A stretch of DNA of 49,353 bases from Actinomycetes bacterium (GCA_023386365.1 JAEWJX010000068.1:1-49353), one strand, 5' to 3'. Counted from the first letter of the stretch, positions 1 through 8,529 are shown. Notes: a model not told the origin generated them from the sequence alone. Program-made: numbers and translations.

Positions 1-19
1 CCCGCGCGGGGGGTACCCG

Positions 20-2695
20 ATGAGCCGCCGCACGGGCCCCGCACGGCTGTTGGGCGCGGCGCTGCTCACCGGAGGTGCGGCATCCGTCGTCGTCGCGGTG
101 ATCACGGCGGGGCTGGTGGGAGGCGCGTCGGCCGCAGCGACGGCGGCGGATCGAGCTCGCGACGCAACTCTGAGCGACGCGGTGGCGGCGTCTCCGCCGT
201 CGCAGCGCGACCTCTCCGACTCGCTGCGGGGTGTCCCGGTCGCCGGTCCGGCCGAACGCGGCGAGCACGACCTCACCCCCGAACTGCAGCCCGTATGGGG
301 CGCGACGTTCGACAGCCTCGACGTGATGGTGGAGTCGATGGAGCCGACGGTCGCCGCGATGACCGACGCCCCGCGGGCGGTGGTGCGGCTCGACCGCGCC
401 AAGGCTCTGCCGTCGGGTCCGGGACCGACTCCCGATTCCGACGTGATGGTGAGTTTCGACCCGGCGCTCTCCCGACTCGTCGACCTCGTCGACGGTGAGA
501 TGCCCGGCCCGATCGTCGACGGTGAGCCGATCCCGTTCGTGCTCACACAAGAGGTCGCCGAGCAGTTCGGCTGGACGATCGGCGAGGTGCGGGCGGTCGG
601 CTACAGCGCGGGGGACCGCGAGCTGCGGCTCAGCGGCATCGTCGCGCCTCGCGATCCGGATGCCGGGGAGTGGGAGCATGCGGCGGTCGCCCTGCAGGCG
701 TCCGTCATCGACAACGGCGAATCGCCGCCGACGTTCGTGGGAGTGGGCTACGCCGATCCCGGCTCGATCGCCGCGCTCGACCCGCTCGCGGGGTCGGCGC
801 ACCTGGAGTTGTGGTTCCCGGTCGACCCGGCGCGCCTCGACGCCGACGCGTCGTCGGAGACCATCGCGGCCCTCCGCCGATTCGGGGCGACGCCCAACAC
901 CCTCACGATGACGACTCCGTTCGGGGTGCAGGAGGTGACGGTCTCGCCGGCAGGACGGACCGCCACCGTGATCACCTCGACGGAGCCGACGCTGGCGTCG
1001 CTCACCTCGCTGCTCGGCATTGCTGCCGCGGCGGCGGGTTTCGCGGCCGCCGCCGTGCTCGTCCTGGCGGTGCGCGGGGTGGTGGGGCGACGCCGGAGCC
1101 TGCTGGCGCTCGCGGCCGCGCGTGGTGCCTCCGACGGCGCCCGGGCGGGGTGGATCGCTGCCGAGTCGGCCCTGCTGGCGCTCGTCGGGTCGGTCGTCGG
1201 CCTTGCCGTGGCGTGGATGCTGGTCGGGCCGAGCACCGGCGGTCTGCTGGCCGCGGTCGCCGCGGTCGCGGTCGCCGCCGGGGCCGCAGCCCTCGCCGGG
1301 GTGCTGCTGGTCCGAAGCGGCACGCGGGCGGATGACCCGGCGCGGCTCCGTTCACGGCTTCGGCTCGCGGTCGAGGCGGGGGTGCTGGTCGTGGCGGTCG
1401 CGCTGGTGATCCTGGCGATCACCACGCCCACGTCGGTCGACTCGGCGGCGTCGCCGGTCGTCCTGCTGCTGCCCGTCGCGTTGGCGGGCGCCGGGTGCGT
1501 GGTGGCGCTCCGCGTGGTGCCGGCGCTCCTCGCCCTCGCCGAACGGTCTGCTCGCCGCCGCCGAGGTCTGGTTCCGTTGCTCGCACCCGCCCGCGCCGGA
1601 CGCGATCCGTCGGTGGGCATCGTCCCGGTGCTCGCGCTGGTGACGGGGGCCATGCTCGCGGTGCTCGGCTCCGGCATGTACGCCACGGTGGCGGACGGCG
1701 TCGACGCGGCGGCACGCAGCCAGGTGGGTGCCGACGTGCGTGTCGACGCCCGTTACCTCGGCGCGCCCCAGATCGAGGCCGCCCTCGCGGTCGACGGCGT
1801 CACCGCGGTGGCCGTCGTCGCCGCCGACCCGGATGTCGACCTCGAGTACCCGGACGGCGATGCGCGCGTCACGGTGTACGTCGTCGACCCCGCAGCCTGG
1901 GCATCGGCCACCGGCGACGTGCTCCCCGTCCCCGAAGCGGAGGCGCCCGAGGCGGTCGTCTCACGTTCCGTCGCCGATCGACTCGCCGGGGAGCCGCTCC
2001 GCATCCGCGACACCGACGTGACCGTCGGGGTGGTCACCGCCGACGACGGGCCGTTCGGCCGGGCCTCCTCGTGGGTGGCCGTGTCGGAGGAGACCGCCGC
2101 GGCGCTCGGCGTCCGGCCGATCCCGAGCGCGCTGCTGGCGGACGTCGACGACGAGACGGATCCGGAGGCGGTGGCCGCGGACTTCGAGCTGATCTTCTCC
2201 GACCTCGGCACGGTGCGCACACCCCAGGATGTCGTCGACCAGCGGATCGGGGCCCCCGCCGTGCGCGCGCTCGTCGCCGGCATGGCCGTCGCGGTGGGCG
2301 CCGCGACGGTGCTCACCGTGCTGGGTGCCATGCTGGCCCTCGGGGGTGCTGCGGCGTCCCGGCGGCGGCTGTTCGCGCTGCTCCGCGCACTCGGTTCGCC
2401 GTCGCGCGCCGAGTACGCGCTCGTCGTCGGTGAGTTGGCGCCGTCGCTCGCCGTCGCCGTTCCCGTCGGCGTGCTCGCGGGTGTGCTGCTCGTGCCGCTC
2501 ACCGCCGCGACCGTCGACCTGACGACGTTCACCGGAGGGTCCGTCGCGCCGGACGTGACCTACGGCTGGACGACGGCGACCCTCGTGCTCGCGGCGCTCG
2601 TCGTCGTGGTGGGCGCATCGACTCTCGTGGCCGCCGCGGTGGCCCGTCGTTCCGGCGCCGCGGGCGCCGTCCGTACCGTCGACGAGGAAGGATGA
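20..2695 (+). CDS. FtsX/MacB-type ABC transporter permease
   Basis: This 891-residue protein is the membrane subunit of an ABC exporter of the FtsX/MacB (type VII) class. Residues about 8-35 form an N-terminal signal-anchor-like segment. A roughly 280-residue extracytoplasmic region follows, then several Ala/Val/Leu-rich membrane segments at about 325-500, a second periplasm-like stretch at about 540-735, and a last group of membrane segments to the end. This two-times FtsX layout is known for large actinobacterial permeases. Two ATPase genes follow directly (4 nt gap, then an ATGA overlap), so the three form one operon. The reading frame stays open upstream to the window edge, so an earlier start cannot be excluded. 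The substrate is unknown; lipid, lipoprotein or peptide export are the usual roles. Confidence 0.88.
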   Translation: MSRRTGPARLLGAALLTGGAASVVVAVITAGLVGGASAAATAADRARDATLSDAVAASPPSQRDLSDSLRGVPVAGPAERGEHDLTPELQPVWGATFDSLDVMVESMEPTVAAMTDAPRAVVRLDRAKALPSGPGPTPDSDVMVSFDPALSRLVDLVDGEMPGPIVDGEPIPFVLTQEVAEQFGWTIGEVRAVGYSAGDRELRLSGIVAPRDPDAGEWEHAAVALQASVIDNGESPPTFVGVGYADPGSIAALDPLAGSAHLELWFPVDPARLDADASSETIAALRRFGATPNTLTMTTPFGVQEVTVSPAGRTATVITSTEPTLASLTSLLGIAAAAAGFAAAAVLVLAVRGVVGRRRSLLALAAARGASDGARAGWIAAESALLALVGSVVGLAVAWMLVGPSTGGLLAAVAAVAVAAGAAALAGVLLVRSGTRADDPARLRSRLRLAVEAGVLVVAVALVILAITTPTSVDSAASPVVLLLPVALAGAGCVVALRVVPALLALAERSARRRRGLVPLLAPARAGRDPSVGIVPVLALVTGAMLAVLGSGMYATVADGVDAAARSQVGADVRVDARYLGAPQIEAALAVDGVTAVAVVAADPDVDLEYPDGDARVTVYVVDPAAWASATGDVLPVPEAEAPEAVVSRSVADRLAGEPLRIRDTDVTVGVVTADDGPFGRASSWVAVSEETAAALGVRPIPSALLADVDDETDPEAVAADFELIFSDLGTVRTPQDVVDQRIGAPAVRALVAGMAVAVGAATVLTVLGAMLALGGAAASRRRLFALLRALGSPSRAEYALVVGELAPSLAVAVPVGVLAGVLLVPLTAATVDLTTFTGGSVAPDVTYGWTTATLVLAALVVVVGASTLVAAAVARRSGAAGAVRTVDEEG

Positions 2696-2699
2696 GCAG

Positions 2700-3623
2700 A
2701 TGACCGCGCTCGCCGAACCGGACATCGTGTGCTCGGAACTCGTGCGCATCTTCACCGCGCAGGGGGTGGAGGTGCAGGCGCTGCAGGGTCTCGACCTGCG
2801 CGTGGATCGCGGGGAGCTGGTGGCGCTCGTGGGGGCCTCCGGCTCCGGCAAGTCCACGCTCCTCGGCATCCTCGCGGGTCTCGACACCCCGACGGCGGGG
2901 GCGGCCCGGGTCGCCGGACACGACCTCACCACCATGGGGCGCCGTGAGCGCATCGCGTACCGCCGCGGATCGGTGGGTTTCATCTGGCAGCAGACGAGCC
3001 GCAACCTGGTGGGGTATCTGACCGCGGCCGAGAACATCGCCTTCGCCCAACTGATCGCGCGGGTGGTGCCTCGGGGTGAACGCGCGAAGCGGGCCGCCGA
3101 ACTGCTCGACCTCCTCGAGATCGGCGACCTGGCCGACCGCCGCCCGGCGGAGCTGTCGGGCGGCCAGCAGCAGCGTGTCGCCCTCGCCGTCGCTCTCGCC
3201 AACGGACCCCGGGTGCTGCTCGCCGACGAGCCGACCGGTGAGCTCGACGAAGCCACCAGCGCCCAGGTGTTGGAGGCGATGGAGGTCGTCGGTCGCGAGC
3301 AGGGCCTCACGACCCTCGTCGTCACGCACGACGCGGCCGTGGCCGAGCATGTCGACCGCACCATCCGTATCCGCGACGGCCGCACGTCGACCGAGGTGCT
3401 GCGCCGCACCCACACGGATGCCGACGGGGCGCGGGTGCGCACCGCGGAGGAGTTCGCGGTGCTCGACAAGGCGGGACGGATGCAGCTGCCGGCGGAGTTC
3501 ACCGGCGCGCTCGGCCTGCGCGACCGCGTGCGCCTCAGTCTCGAATCGGACCGCATCGAGGTGCGTCCCGGTCAGGCTCACGCGGCGGATGCGGCGACGG
3601 CCCCCGAGGAGGGAACCCGATGA
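2700..3623 (+). CDS. ABC transporter ATPase with AbrB/SpoVT-like C-terminal tail
   Basis: This 307-residue protein is a LolD/MacB-class ATPase. Walker A (GASGSGKST) is at 45-53, the Q-loop near 97-98, the signature LSGGQ at 152-156, Walker B (VLLADEP) at 172-178 and the switch His at 210. A normal ATPase of this family ends near residue 230. Here about 75 extra residues follow, and 250-290 (core DKAGRMQLPAEF, then LGLRDRV and RIEVRP) read like a single AbrB/SpoVT swapped-hairpin unit. The start has a good Shine-Dalgarno (gaaggatgag) 4 nt after the permease stop. The tail may give dimerisation, regulation or partner choice; that is inference. Confidence 0.9.
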   Translation: MTALAEPDIVCSELVRIFTAQGVEVQALQGLDLRVDRGELVALVGASGSGKSTLLGILAGLDTPTAGAARVAGHDLTTMGRRERIAYRRGSVGFIWQQTSRNLVGYLTAAENIAFAQLIARVVPRGERAKRAAELLDLLEIGDLADRRPAELSGGQQQRVALAVALANGPRVLLADEPTGELDEATSAQVLEAMEVVGREQGLTTLVVTHDAAVAEHVDRTIRIRDGRTSTEVLRRTHTDADGARVRTAEEFAVLDKAGRMQLPAEFTGALGLRDRVRLSLESDRIEVRPGQAHAADAATAPEEGTR

Positions 3624-4294
3624 CGGTTGTGCTGCGCGGGTCGGATGTGGCCCGCATCTTCTCCACGCCGGCGGGCGAGGTGCGCGCGGTCGACGGTGTC
3701 TCGCTCGAGGTCGCCGCGGGCGAGCTCGTGGTGCTGCAGGGGCGTTCCGGTGCCGGCAAGACCACCCTGCTGACTGTGCTCGGGGGGCTCGATCGGCCCA
3801 CCGCGGGTTCCGTCGAGCTCGACGGCCGGGACCTCGCCACGCTCGACGACCCGGCGCTGCGCGAACTGCGGGCGACCCGCGTCGCATCCGTCTTCCAGAC
3901 GTTCGGTCTGCTGCCGGTGCTGTCGGCTGCGGAGAACGTCGAGGTGCCGCTGCGCATCCTGCGCGTCCCGCGCGCCGAACGGGAGCGGCGGGTCGCGGAG
4001 GCGCTCGACGCGGTGGGGCTCACGTCCCACGCGGCTCAGCGGCCGGGGGAGTTGTCCGGTGGTCAGCAGCAGCGGGTGGGGCTCGCCCGCGCGATCGTGG
4101 CGCGCCCGGCCCTCCTACTCGCCGACGAGCCGACCGGTCAGCTCGACTCGGAGACGGGGGCGGCCATCATGACGCTCATCGCCGAGCTGGTGCGCGAAAC
4201 GGGCATGGCCGCGCTCGTGGCGACGCACGACGCGGCGCTGGCCGGACGAGCCGACCGGGTGCTGCAGTTGCACGACGGACGACTCGTCGACTGA
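3620..4294 (+). CDS. ABC transporter ATPase (LolD/MacB type)
   Basis: This is a standard-length (224 aa) ATPase. Walker A (GRSGAGKTT) is at 41-49, the Q-loop Gln at 93, LSGGQ at 145-149, Walker B (LLLADEP) at 165-171 and the switch His at 203. It overlaps the preceding ATPase gene by ATGA, so it is translationally coupled. Two different ATPases with one large permease suggest either a heterodimeric motor or a regulatory role for the first one. It lacks the AbrB-like tail of its neighbour. A strong hairpin follows the stop, which marks the end of the operon. Confidence 0.92.
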   Translation: MTVVLRGSDVARIFSTPAGEVRAVDGVSLEVAAGELVVLQGRSGAGKTTLLTVLGGLDRPTAGSVELDGRDLATLDDPALRELRATRVASVFQTFGLLPVLSAAENVEVPLRILRVPRAERERRVAEALDAVGLTSHAAQRPGELSGGQQQRVGLARAIVARPALLLADEPTGQLDSETGAAIMTLIAELVRETGMAALVATHDAALAGRADRVLQLHDGRLVD

Positions 4295-4317
4295 CCTGCA
4301 CGCCCCCGGAACGCACG

Positions 4318-4352
4318 CGAGCCCCGGAACCTCTGTGAGGTACCGGGGCTCG
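4318..4352. terminator. bidirectional terminator hairpin between convergent genes
   Basis: A 16-bp stem with one A:A mismatch (left arm 4318-4333, cgagccccggaacctc; right arm 4337-4352) closes a 3-nt loop, tgt. It lies between the 3' ends of the ABC operon (+) and the membrane protein gene (-). No T-run follows, as is common in high-GC Actinobacteria. Confidence 0.8.
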
Positions 4353-4363
4353 ACTCGTGGTGG

Positions 4364-5092
4364 TCAGATGCCGCGCGCAGGCGTGTCGACGGTCTCACCG
4401 TCGGACGTCGATGCGGTCGCGGGCGGCGTGGTGGCGACGGGCGCCGAGTAGCGGTCCTGCGTCGTCACGGGCTCGATCGCAACGGTCTCCGCCGGCAGCG
4501 GCACCTCGGCGGCGTGGTCGACGGGCTCGTCGGTGGCGGCCGTGTACTGCTGCTCGGCCCACTTCTGCTGCTCGGTGATCAGCGGGTCGGCGGCCTGGTC
4601 CTCGTAGCGCCAGCGCTCGAGGTCGGCGGCGAAGAGCTTGCGGCCCTTGCTGGGGCGGTGCAGCCAGAGCACCAGACGCTCCCGGTACTCGCCGAGGGTC
4701 TGCTCGGCCTGGTAGCTGTAGCTCACCGAGTTGGTGCGCATGTCGGCGAGCTGGTGCGAGGCCCAGTCGGCGGCGTAGGACGCGCCCGAGATGGGGAGCA
4801 GACGCACCAGGATGTCGGCGTCGTTGGCGAGGTGCTCGGCGTGCTCACGCGCGGCGGGCGACTGGCTGTGCCAGCGGGCCGCGTTCTGCCCCGCGGAGAT
4901 GAGGGCCGAGACGGCCGCCGCGCGGGTCTCGTGGTCGCGTTGCGTCACGAGACGCTTCGTCGCCCCACGCCCGATGAGCGCCGCGATGATTCCGGCGAGC
5001 ACGATCGCGATGAACGGGATGATCGCCGTCACCAGGAGGCGCTGGCCTTCGTCCGAATAGAACCAGTCCACGAATGAGTTCCACCACTGCAT
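4364..5092 (-). CDS. conserved membrane-anchored protein of unknown function
   Basis: I do not recognise this 242-residue protein by function. It starts MQWWNSFVDWFYSDEG and has one clear membrane helix at about 18-41, followed by a basic patch (GRGATKRLVTQRDHETR) that predicts a cytoplasmic C-terminus. Residues 55-185 are charged and helical and rich in Trp, Tyr and Gln. The last 60 residues are Pro/Thr/Ala-rich and probably disordered. The start is supported by TAGTGT exactly 6 nt upstream of the ATG, as in a leaderless transcript. It stands alone, convergent with the ABC operon. Confidence 0.7.
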   Translation of the reverse strand: MQWWNSFVDWFYSDEGQRLLVTAIIPFIAIVLAGIIAALIGRGATKRLVTQRDHETRAAAVSALISAGQNAARWHSQSPAAREHAEHLANDADILVRLLPISGASYAADWASHQLADMRTNSVSYSYQAEQTLGEYRERLVLWLHRPSKGRKLFAADLERWRYEDQAADPLITEQQKWAEQQYTAATDEPVDHAAEVPLPAETVAIEPVTTQDRYSAPVATTPPATASTSDGETVDTPARGI

Positions 5093-5098
5093 GGCGGC

Positions 5099-5104
5099 AC
5101 ACTA
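5099..5104 (-). promoter_or_regulatory. -10 hexamer TAGTGT for a leaderless transcript
   Basis: On the minus strand TAGTGT is followed by 6 nt and then the ATG of the gene at 4364-5092. There is no Shine-Dalgarno in the gap. It belongs to the TAGNNT-6-start set seen at many genes here. Confidence 0.55.
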
Positions 5105-5173
5105 CGTCCGGCTCTCGCGGAACGGGTTGTCTTCCCCCGCGCGCCGCGAGATCCGGCGTCGTGTCGTGAACGG

Positions 5174-6178
5174 TCAGCGGCGAACGGTGCCGTGCACGGC
5201 GAACGGTTCGATGGCGGCGATCTCGTCGGCGGTGAGCGGCTCGGCGGCGAGAGCGCCGAGGTTGTCCTCCAGCTGGCGCACGCTCGAGGCGCCGATCAGC
5301 GCGCTCGTGACCGACGGCTGCCGCAGCACCCAGAGCAACGCCAGCTGCGCGAGGGTCTGGCCGCGCGCTTCGGCGATCGCGTTGAGGCCGCGGGCGCGCT
5401 CCAGGTACTCGTCGTTGATGGTCGACTCGTTGATCCACCGCCCTTCCGCCGCGCGCGAGTCGGCGGGGATGCCGTCGAGGTAGCGGTTGGTGAGCAGGCC
5501 CTGTGCGAGCGGGGAGAACACGATCGATCCGATGCCCAGGTCGCCGATCGCATCCAGCAGACCCTCTTCAGGCAGCCGGTTGAACATCGAGTACGAGGGC
5601 TGGTGGATGAGCAGCGGCACCCCTTCGGCCTTCAGCGCTTCGTGGGCGCGGCGGGTGTCGTCGGGGCCGTAGTTCGAGATGCCCGCGTAGAGAGCCTTGC
5701 CGGAGCGCACGGCGTGCGCGAGGGCTCCCATCGACTCCTCGATGGGGGTCTCGGGGTCGGGGCGGTGGTGGTAGAAGATGTCGACGTAGTCGAGGCCGAG
5801 GCGGGTGAGCGACTGGTCGAGCGAGCTGAGCAGGTACTTGCGCGAGCCGAAGTCGCCGTAGGGGCCCGGCCACATGTCGTAACCGGCCTTCGACGAGACG
5901 ATGATCTCGTCGCGGTAGGGGCGCAGGTCGCTCGCGAGGATGCGGCCGAAGTTCTCTTCGGCGGAGCCGGCGGGCGGGCCGTAGTTGTTGGCCAGATCGA
6001 AGTGGGTGACCCCCAGGTCGAACGCGCGCAGCACGATGTCGCGCTGGGTGGTGAGGGGTCGGTCGTGGCCGAAGTTGTTCCAGAGGCCGAGCGAGACCCG
6101 GGGGAGCTTCAGGCCACTCCGGCCCACGCGGGCGTACTCGAGGCGGTCGTAACGGTCTGCGGCGGCGGTGTAGGGCAC
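5174..6178 (-). CDS. aldo/keto reductase (YghZ/Gpr-like)
   Basis: This 334-residue protein is an NADPH-dependent aldo/keto reductase of the KCNAB/YghZ branch, whose E. coli member reduces L-glyceraldehyde 3-phosphate and methylglyoxal. The fold's active-site residues are visible: Asp61 and Tyr66 in FDLANNYGPPAGSAE, Lys97 in VSSKAGYDMWPGPYG and His138 in FYHHRPDPETP. The NADP-binding end is seen in SALIGASSVRQLEDNL. The GTG start at 6178 is chosen because TAGGCT lies 6 nt upstream and the N-terminus matches the family. It is divergent from msrA, with 81 nt between starts; both may serve carbonyl/oxidative detoxification, which is inference. Confidence 0.9.
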   Translation of the reverse strand: MPYTAAADRYDRLEYARVGRSGLKLPRVSLGLWNNFGHDRPLTTQRDIVLRAFDLGVTHFDLANNYGPPAGSAEENFGRILASDLRPYRDEIIVSSKAGYDMWPGPYGDFGSRKYLLSSLDQSLTRLGLDYVDIFYHHRPDPETPIEESMGALAHAVRSGKALYAGISNYGPDDTRRAHEALKAEGVPLLIHQPSYSMFNRLPEEGLLDAIGDLGIGSIVFSPLAQGLLTNRYLDGIPADSRAAEGRWINESTINDEYLERARGLNAIAEARGQTLAQLALLWVLRQPSVTSALIGASSVRQLEDNLGALAAEPLTADEIAAIEPFAVHGTVRR

Positions 6179-6184
6179 CCGGTC

Positions 6185-6190
6185 AGCCTA
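6185..6190 (-). promoter_or_regulatory. -10 hexamer TAGGCT, aldo/keto reductase promoter
   Basis: Minus-strand TAGGCT, 6 nt before the GTG start at 6178, predicts a leaderless mRNA. Confidence 0.5.
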
Positions 6191-6247
6191 GGGAACGGAT
6201 GCGACATCCGCAGTGTTGTACTCCTCGTCCCCCTGATCCAAGGAAAG

Positions 6248-6253
6248 TAGGGT
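6248..6253 (+). promoter_or_regulatory. -10 hexamer TAGGGT, msrA promoter
   Basis: TAGGGT lies 6 nt before the msrA ATG at 6260. An aaggaaa sequence just upstream is too far away to act as its ribosome site, so a leaderless transcript is the simplest reading. Confidence 0.5.
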
Positions 6254-6259
6254 CGCATC

Positions 6260-6787
6260 ATGCGCACTTTCGTTCTCGCCGGTGGTTGCTTCTGGTGTCT
6301 CGACGCGGTCTACCGCACGCTCGACGGCGTGACGGATGTCGTGTCGGGCTACACGGGAGGCAGCGTGCCGAACCCGTCGTACGAGCAGGTCTGCACCGGG
6401 ACGACGGATCACGCGGAGGCCGTCGAGGTCACCTTCGATGAGACGGTCATCCCGTCGAGCGTCATCCTCGATGTGTTCTTCACCCTGCACGACCCGCGTC
6501 AGCTCAACCGCCAGGGCAACGACGTCGGTACCCAGTACCGTTCGGCGATGTTCTACGCCGACGAGGACCAGAAGCTCGAGTTCGAGCAGGCGCGTGAGCG
6601 CGCGTCGGAGTACTGGGGCGGAGGCATCGTGACGACGATCACGAAGCTCGGTGAGTACTACCGGGCGGAGGAGTACCACCAGGACTTCTTCGCCAAGAAC
6701 CCGGGCCAGGGCTACTGCCTCGCGGTGGCGCTGCCGAAGGTCCAGAAGATCCGCAAGAGCTACGCGGAGTACGTCAAGGCCGTGTAG
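6260..6787 (+). CDS. msrA: peptide methionine (S)-S-oxide reductase MsrA
   Basis: MsrA reduces the S epimer of methionine sulfoxide in free and protein-bound form, a repair step after oxidative damage in the cytoplasm. The 175-residue protein has the catalytic motif GGCFWC with nucleophile Cys10, the family blocks SGYTGG and NPSYEQVCTGTTDHAEAVEV, the HDPRQLNRQGNDVGTQYRS region, and a C-terminal resolving Cys153 in GQGYCLAV. Length is normal for a stand-alone MsrA; no MsrB domain is fused. It is divergent from an aldo/keto reductase. Confidence 0.97.
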   Translation: MRTFVLAGGCFWCLDAVYRTLDGVTDVVSGYTGGSVPNPSYEQVCTGTTDHAEAVEVTFDETVIPSSVILDVFFTLHDPRQLNRQGNDVGTQYRSAMFYADEDQKLEFEQARERASEYWGGGIVTTITKLGEYYRAEEYHQDFFAKNPGQGYCLAVALPKVQKIRKSYAEYVKAV

Positions 6788-6803
6788 CGGATCGGGTCTT
6801 GCG

Positions 6804-6832
6804 CCCCAAAGCTAATGGCATTAGCTTTGGGG
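6804..6832. promoter_or_regulatory. perfect 13+3+13 palindrome: probable TetR operator on a leaderless promoter
   Basis: The left arm ccccaaagctaat (6804-6816) and right arm attagctttgggg (6820-6832) are exact reverse complements around ggc. The palindrome ends 1 nt before the hydrolase ATG. It covers a likely promoter: ttgcgc at 6799-6804, a 17-nt spacer and TAGCTT at 6822-6827, again 6 nt before the start codon. The TetR-family gene lies in the same operon, so this is probably its operator and gives autorepression. The pairing of regulator and site is inferred. Confidence 0.8.
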
Positions 6833-6833
6833 T

Positions 6834-7664
6834 ATGACCTCCTTCCTCGACCGTCCCGACAACGGCGGGCCGCGCCGCATCGCCTACGAGGTGCGCGGCG
6901 CCGGCCCGCTCGTCGTCACCATCCCCGGCATGGGCGACCTGCGCAGCAGCGACACGCCGCTCGTCGACGCCCTCGTCGCCGACGGCTACCGCGTGGCCAG
7001 CTTCGATCTCCGCGGGCACGGCGACTCCGACCTCGGGTTCACTGACCTCGGAGACACGCCCACCGCATCCGACGCCATCGCCCTCATCGAGCAGCTCGGC
7101 GGTCCCGCCGTGGTGGTGGGCACGTCGATGGGCGCCTCGGCGGCCGTGCTGGTGGCGGCAGACCGCCCGGAGCTCGTGTCCGGGCTCGTGCTGCTCTCGC
7201 CCTTCGTGCGCAACGGCGCCGGCAACCCCGTCTTCATGCGGCTCATCTACCGCGTGCTCTTCGCACGACCCTGGGGTGCGGCCGTCTGGGCCGCCTACTA
7301 CCGTGGCACGCTCAACCGCGGCACCGCTCCCGCCGACCACGACGCCCATGTGGCGGCCATCCGCGCCTCGCTTCGGCGCCCCGGCCGCCTCGCGGAATTC
7401 CGGCGGCTCACCTTCGTGCTCGACCACCAGATCGTCGCCGACCGCGTCGGAGAGGTCACCGCGCCGGCTCTCGCCGTCATCGGCGCGCTCGACCCCGACT
7501 ACCCGGACCCCGCAGCAGAACTGCAACATGTGGCATCCGTGCTCGACGCACGACCGCTGCTCGTCGACGACGCCGCCCACTACCCGCACCGCCAACGGCC
7601 CGATGCGGTGCTGCCCGCCGTGCGCGACTTCGTCGCCGAGCGGCACGGGGTCGCCCGTGCCTAG
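6834..7664 (+). CDS. alpha/beta hydrolase
   Basis: This 276-residue protein has the alpha/beta-hydrolase fold. It shows the oxyanion region VVTIPGMGDLRSSD, the FDLRGHGDSD block, the nucleophile elbow GTSMGAS (Ser98), the acid loop IGALDPDYPDP (Asp220) and a terminal His (about 249) in AAHYPHRQRPD. The substrate is not predictable; esters, lactones or haloalkane-like compounds are possible in this superfamily. Its gene follows directly on a palindromic operator and overlaps the tetR gene by 8 nt, so it is probably induced by a ligand of that repressor. Confidence 0.9.
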   Translation: MTSFLDRPDNGGPRRIAYEVRGAGPLVVTIPGMGDLRSSDTPLVDALVADGYRVASFDLRGHGDSDLGFTDLGDTPTASDAIALIEQLGGPAVVVGTSMGASAAVLVAADRPELVSGLVLLSPFVRNGAGNPVFMRLIYRVLFARPWGAAVWAAYYRGTLNRGTAPADHDAHVAAIRASLRRPGRLAEFRRLTFVLDHQIVADRVGEVTAPALAVIGALDPDYPDPAAELQHVASVLDARPLLVDDAAHYPHRQRPDAVLPAVRDFVAERHGVARA

Positions 7665-8235
7665 GGCGGGACTCACCCGCGAGGTCGTCATCGCGATCGC
7701 CGTCGACCTGATCGACGCCGAGCCGACCGCGCCCCTCACCCTCGCGGCCGTCGCGGGGCGCGCCGGCGTCGCCGTGCCGAGCCTCTACAAGCACATCCGG
7801 TCGCTCGACGAACTCCGTGACGGTGTCGCGGTGGTGGCCGTCACCGGGTTGGCGGATGCGGTGGAGACGGCCGTCCACGGCGTCACCGGCGAGGGGTCGC
7901 TCGGCGCGGCGGCGCGGGCGATCCGGGCGTACGCGCACGCGCATCCGGGGCTCTACGCGGCAGGGCAGCCGGCACCCGGGCGCCAGGCGTCACCGCAGCT
8001 CGAAGCGGCCGCGGCCCGCGCCGTGGGAGACATCGCCGGCGTGGTCGCGCAGGCGGGAGCACCCGCCGAGCGGACCGTCGACGCGGTGCGCATCGTGCGC
8101 TCCGCTGTCCACGGTTTCGTTCAGCTGGAGGCGGCGGGCGGATTCGGGATGCCCGACGACGTCGACGCGAGTTTCGAACGCATGCTGACGGTGCTGTGCG
8201 CCGGACTCGGGACCCTGCGCACCGGCCCTGTGTGA
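7657..8235 (+). CDS. TetR-family transcriptional regulator
   Basis: This 192-residue repressor has an N-terminal helix-turn-helix at about 25-50 (LTLAAVAGRAGVAVPSLYKHIRSLDEL) and an effector-binding helical C-terminal domain resembling TetR_C_33 (WHG). I chose the GTG at 7657 because it gives the usual N-terminus (PRAGLTREVVIAIAVDLI) and overlaps the hydrolase stop, coupling the two genes; the open frame further upstream is only a shadow of the hydrolase. It probably binds the 29-bp palindrome at 6804-6832 and represses its own operon. The ligand is unknown. Confidence 0.88.
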   Translation: MPRAGLTREVVIAIAVDLIDAEPTAPLTLAAVAGRAGVAVPSLYKHIRSLDELRDGVAVVAVTGLADAVETAVHGVTGEGSLGAAARAIRAYAHAHPGLYAAGQPAPGRQASPQLEAAAARAVGDIAGVVAQAGAPAERTVDAVRIVRSAVHGFVQLEAAGGFGMPDDVDASFERMLTVLCAGLGTLRTGPV

Positions 8236-8316
8236 TTGCCGCGAGCCCGTGACTCGGAGGGGCGACGGGGGTAGCGTCGGGAGGACGCAGTTGGATGCGA
8301 CGCGAAGGAGCAGATC

Positions 8317-8529
8317 ATGAGCGACAGCACCACCGTCGAGCAGCGCTGGGTGGCGTTCGGGCCCTCGGGCGCTGTGGGCACGATCCACCGCACCGCGGAG
8401 GGCTTCCAGGTGAAGCTCATCGACGACGCCGAGTACCGGGGCACCTATCCGACCCTCGACGTCGCCAAGAGCGCCCTGCATGCGGCGCTGCTGCCGGGCT
8501 CCGAATGGCCGGAGTTCCGAGAGCACTGA
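8317..8529 (+). CDS. small conserved protein, intact copy
   Basis: This 70-residue protein has a clear ribosome site (gaaggag, 7 nt before the ATG). It has no recognised catalytic motif. The sequence (RWVAFGPSGAVGTIHRTAEGF, then VKLIDDAEYRGTYPTLDVAKSALHAAL, then GSEWPEFREH) looks like a compact beta-beta-alpha domain, and I believe it is a conserved Microbacteriaceae family. Part of the same gene is repeated at 10276-10387 as a broken copy. A possible -10 (TAGCGT) lies at 8272-8277. Confidence 0.75.
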   Translation: MSDSTTVEQRWVAFGPSGAVGTIHRTAEGFQVKLIDDAEYRGTYPTLDVAKSALHAALLPGSEWPEFREH

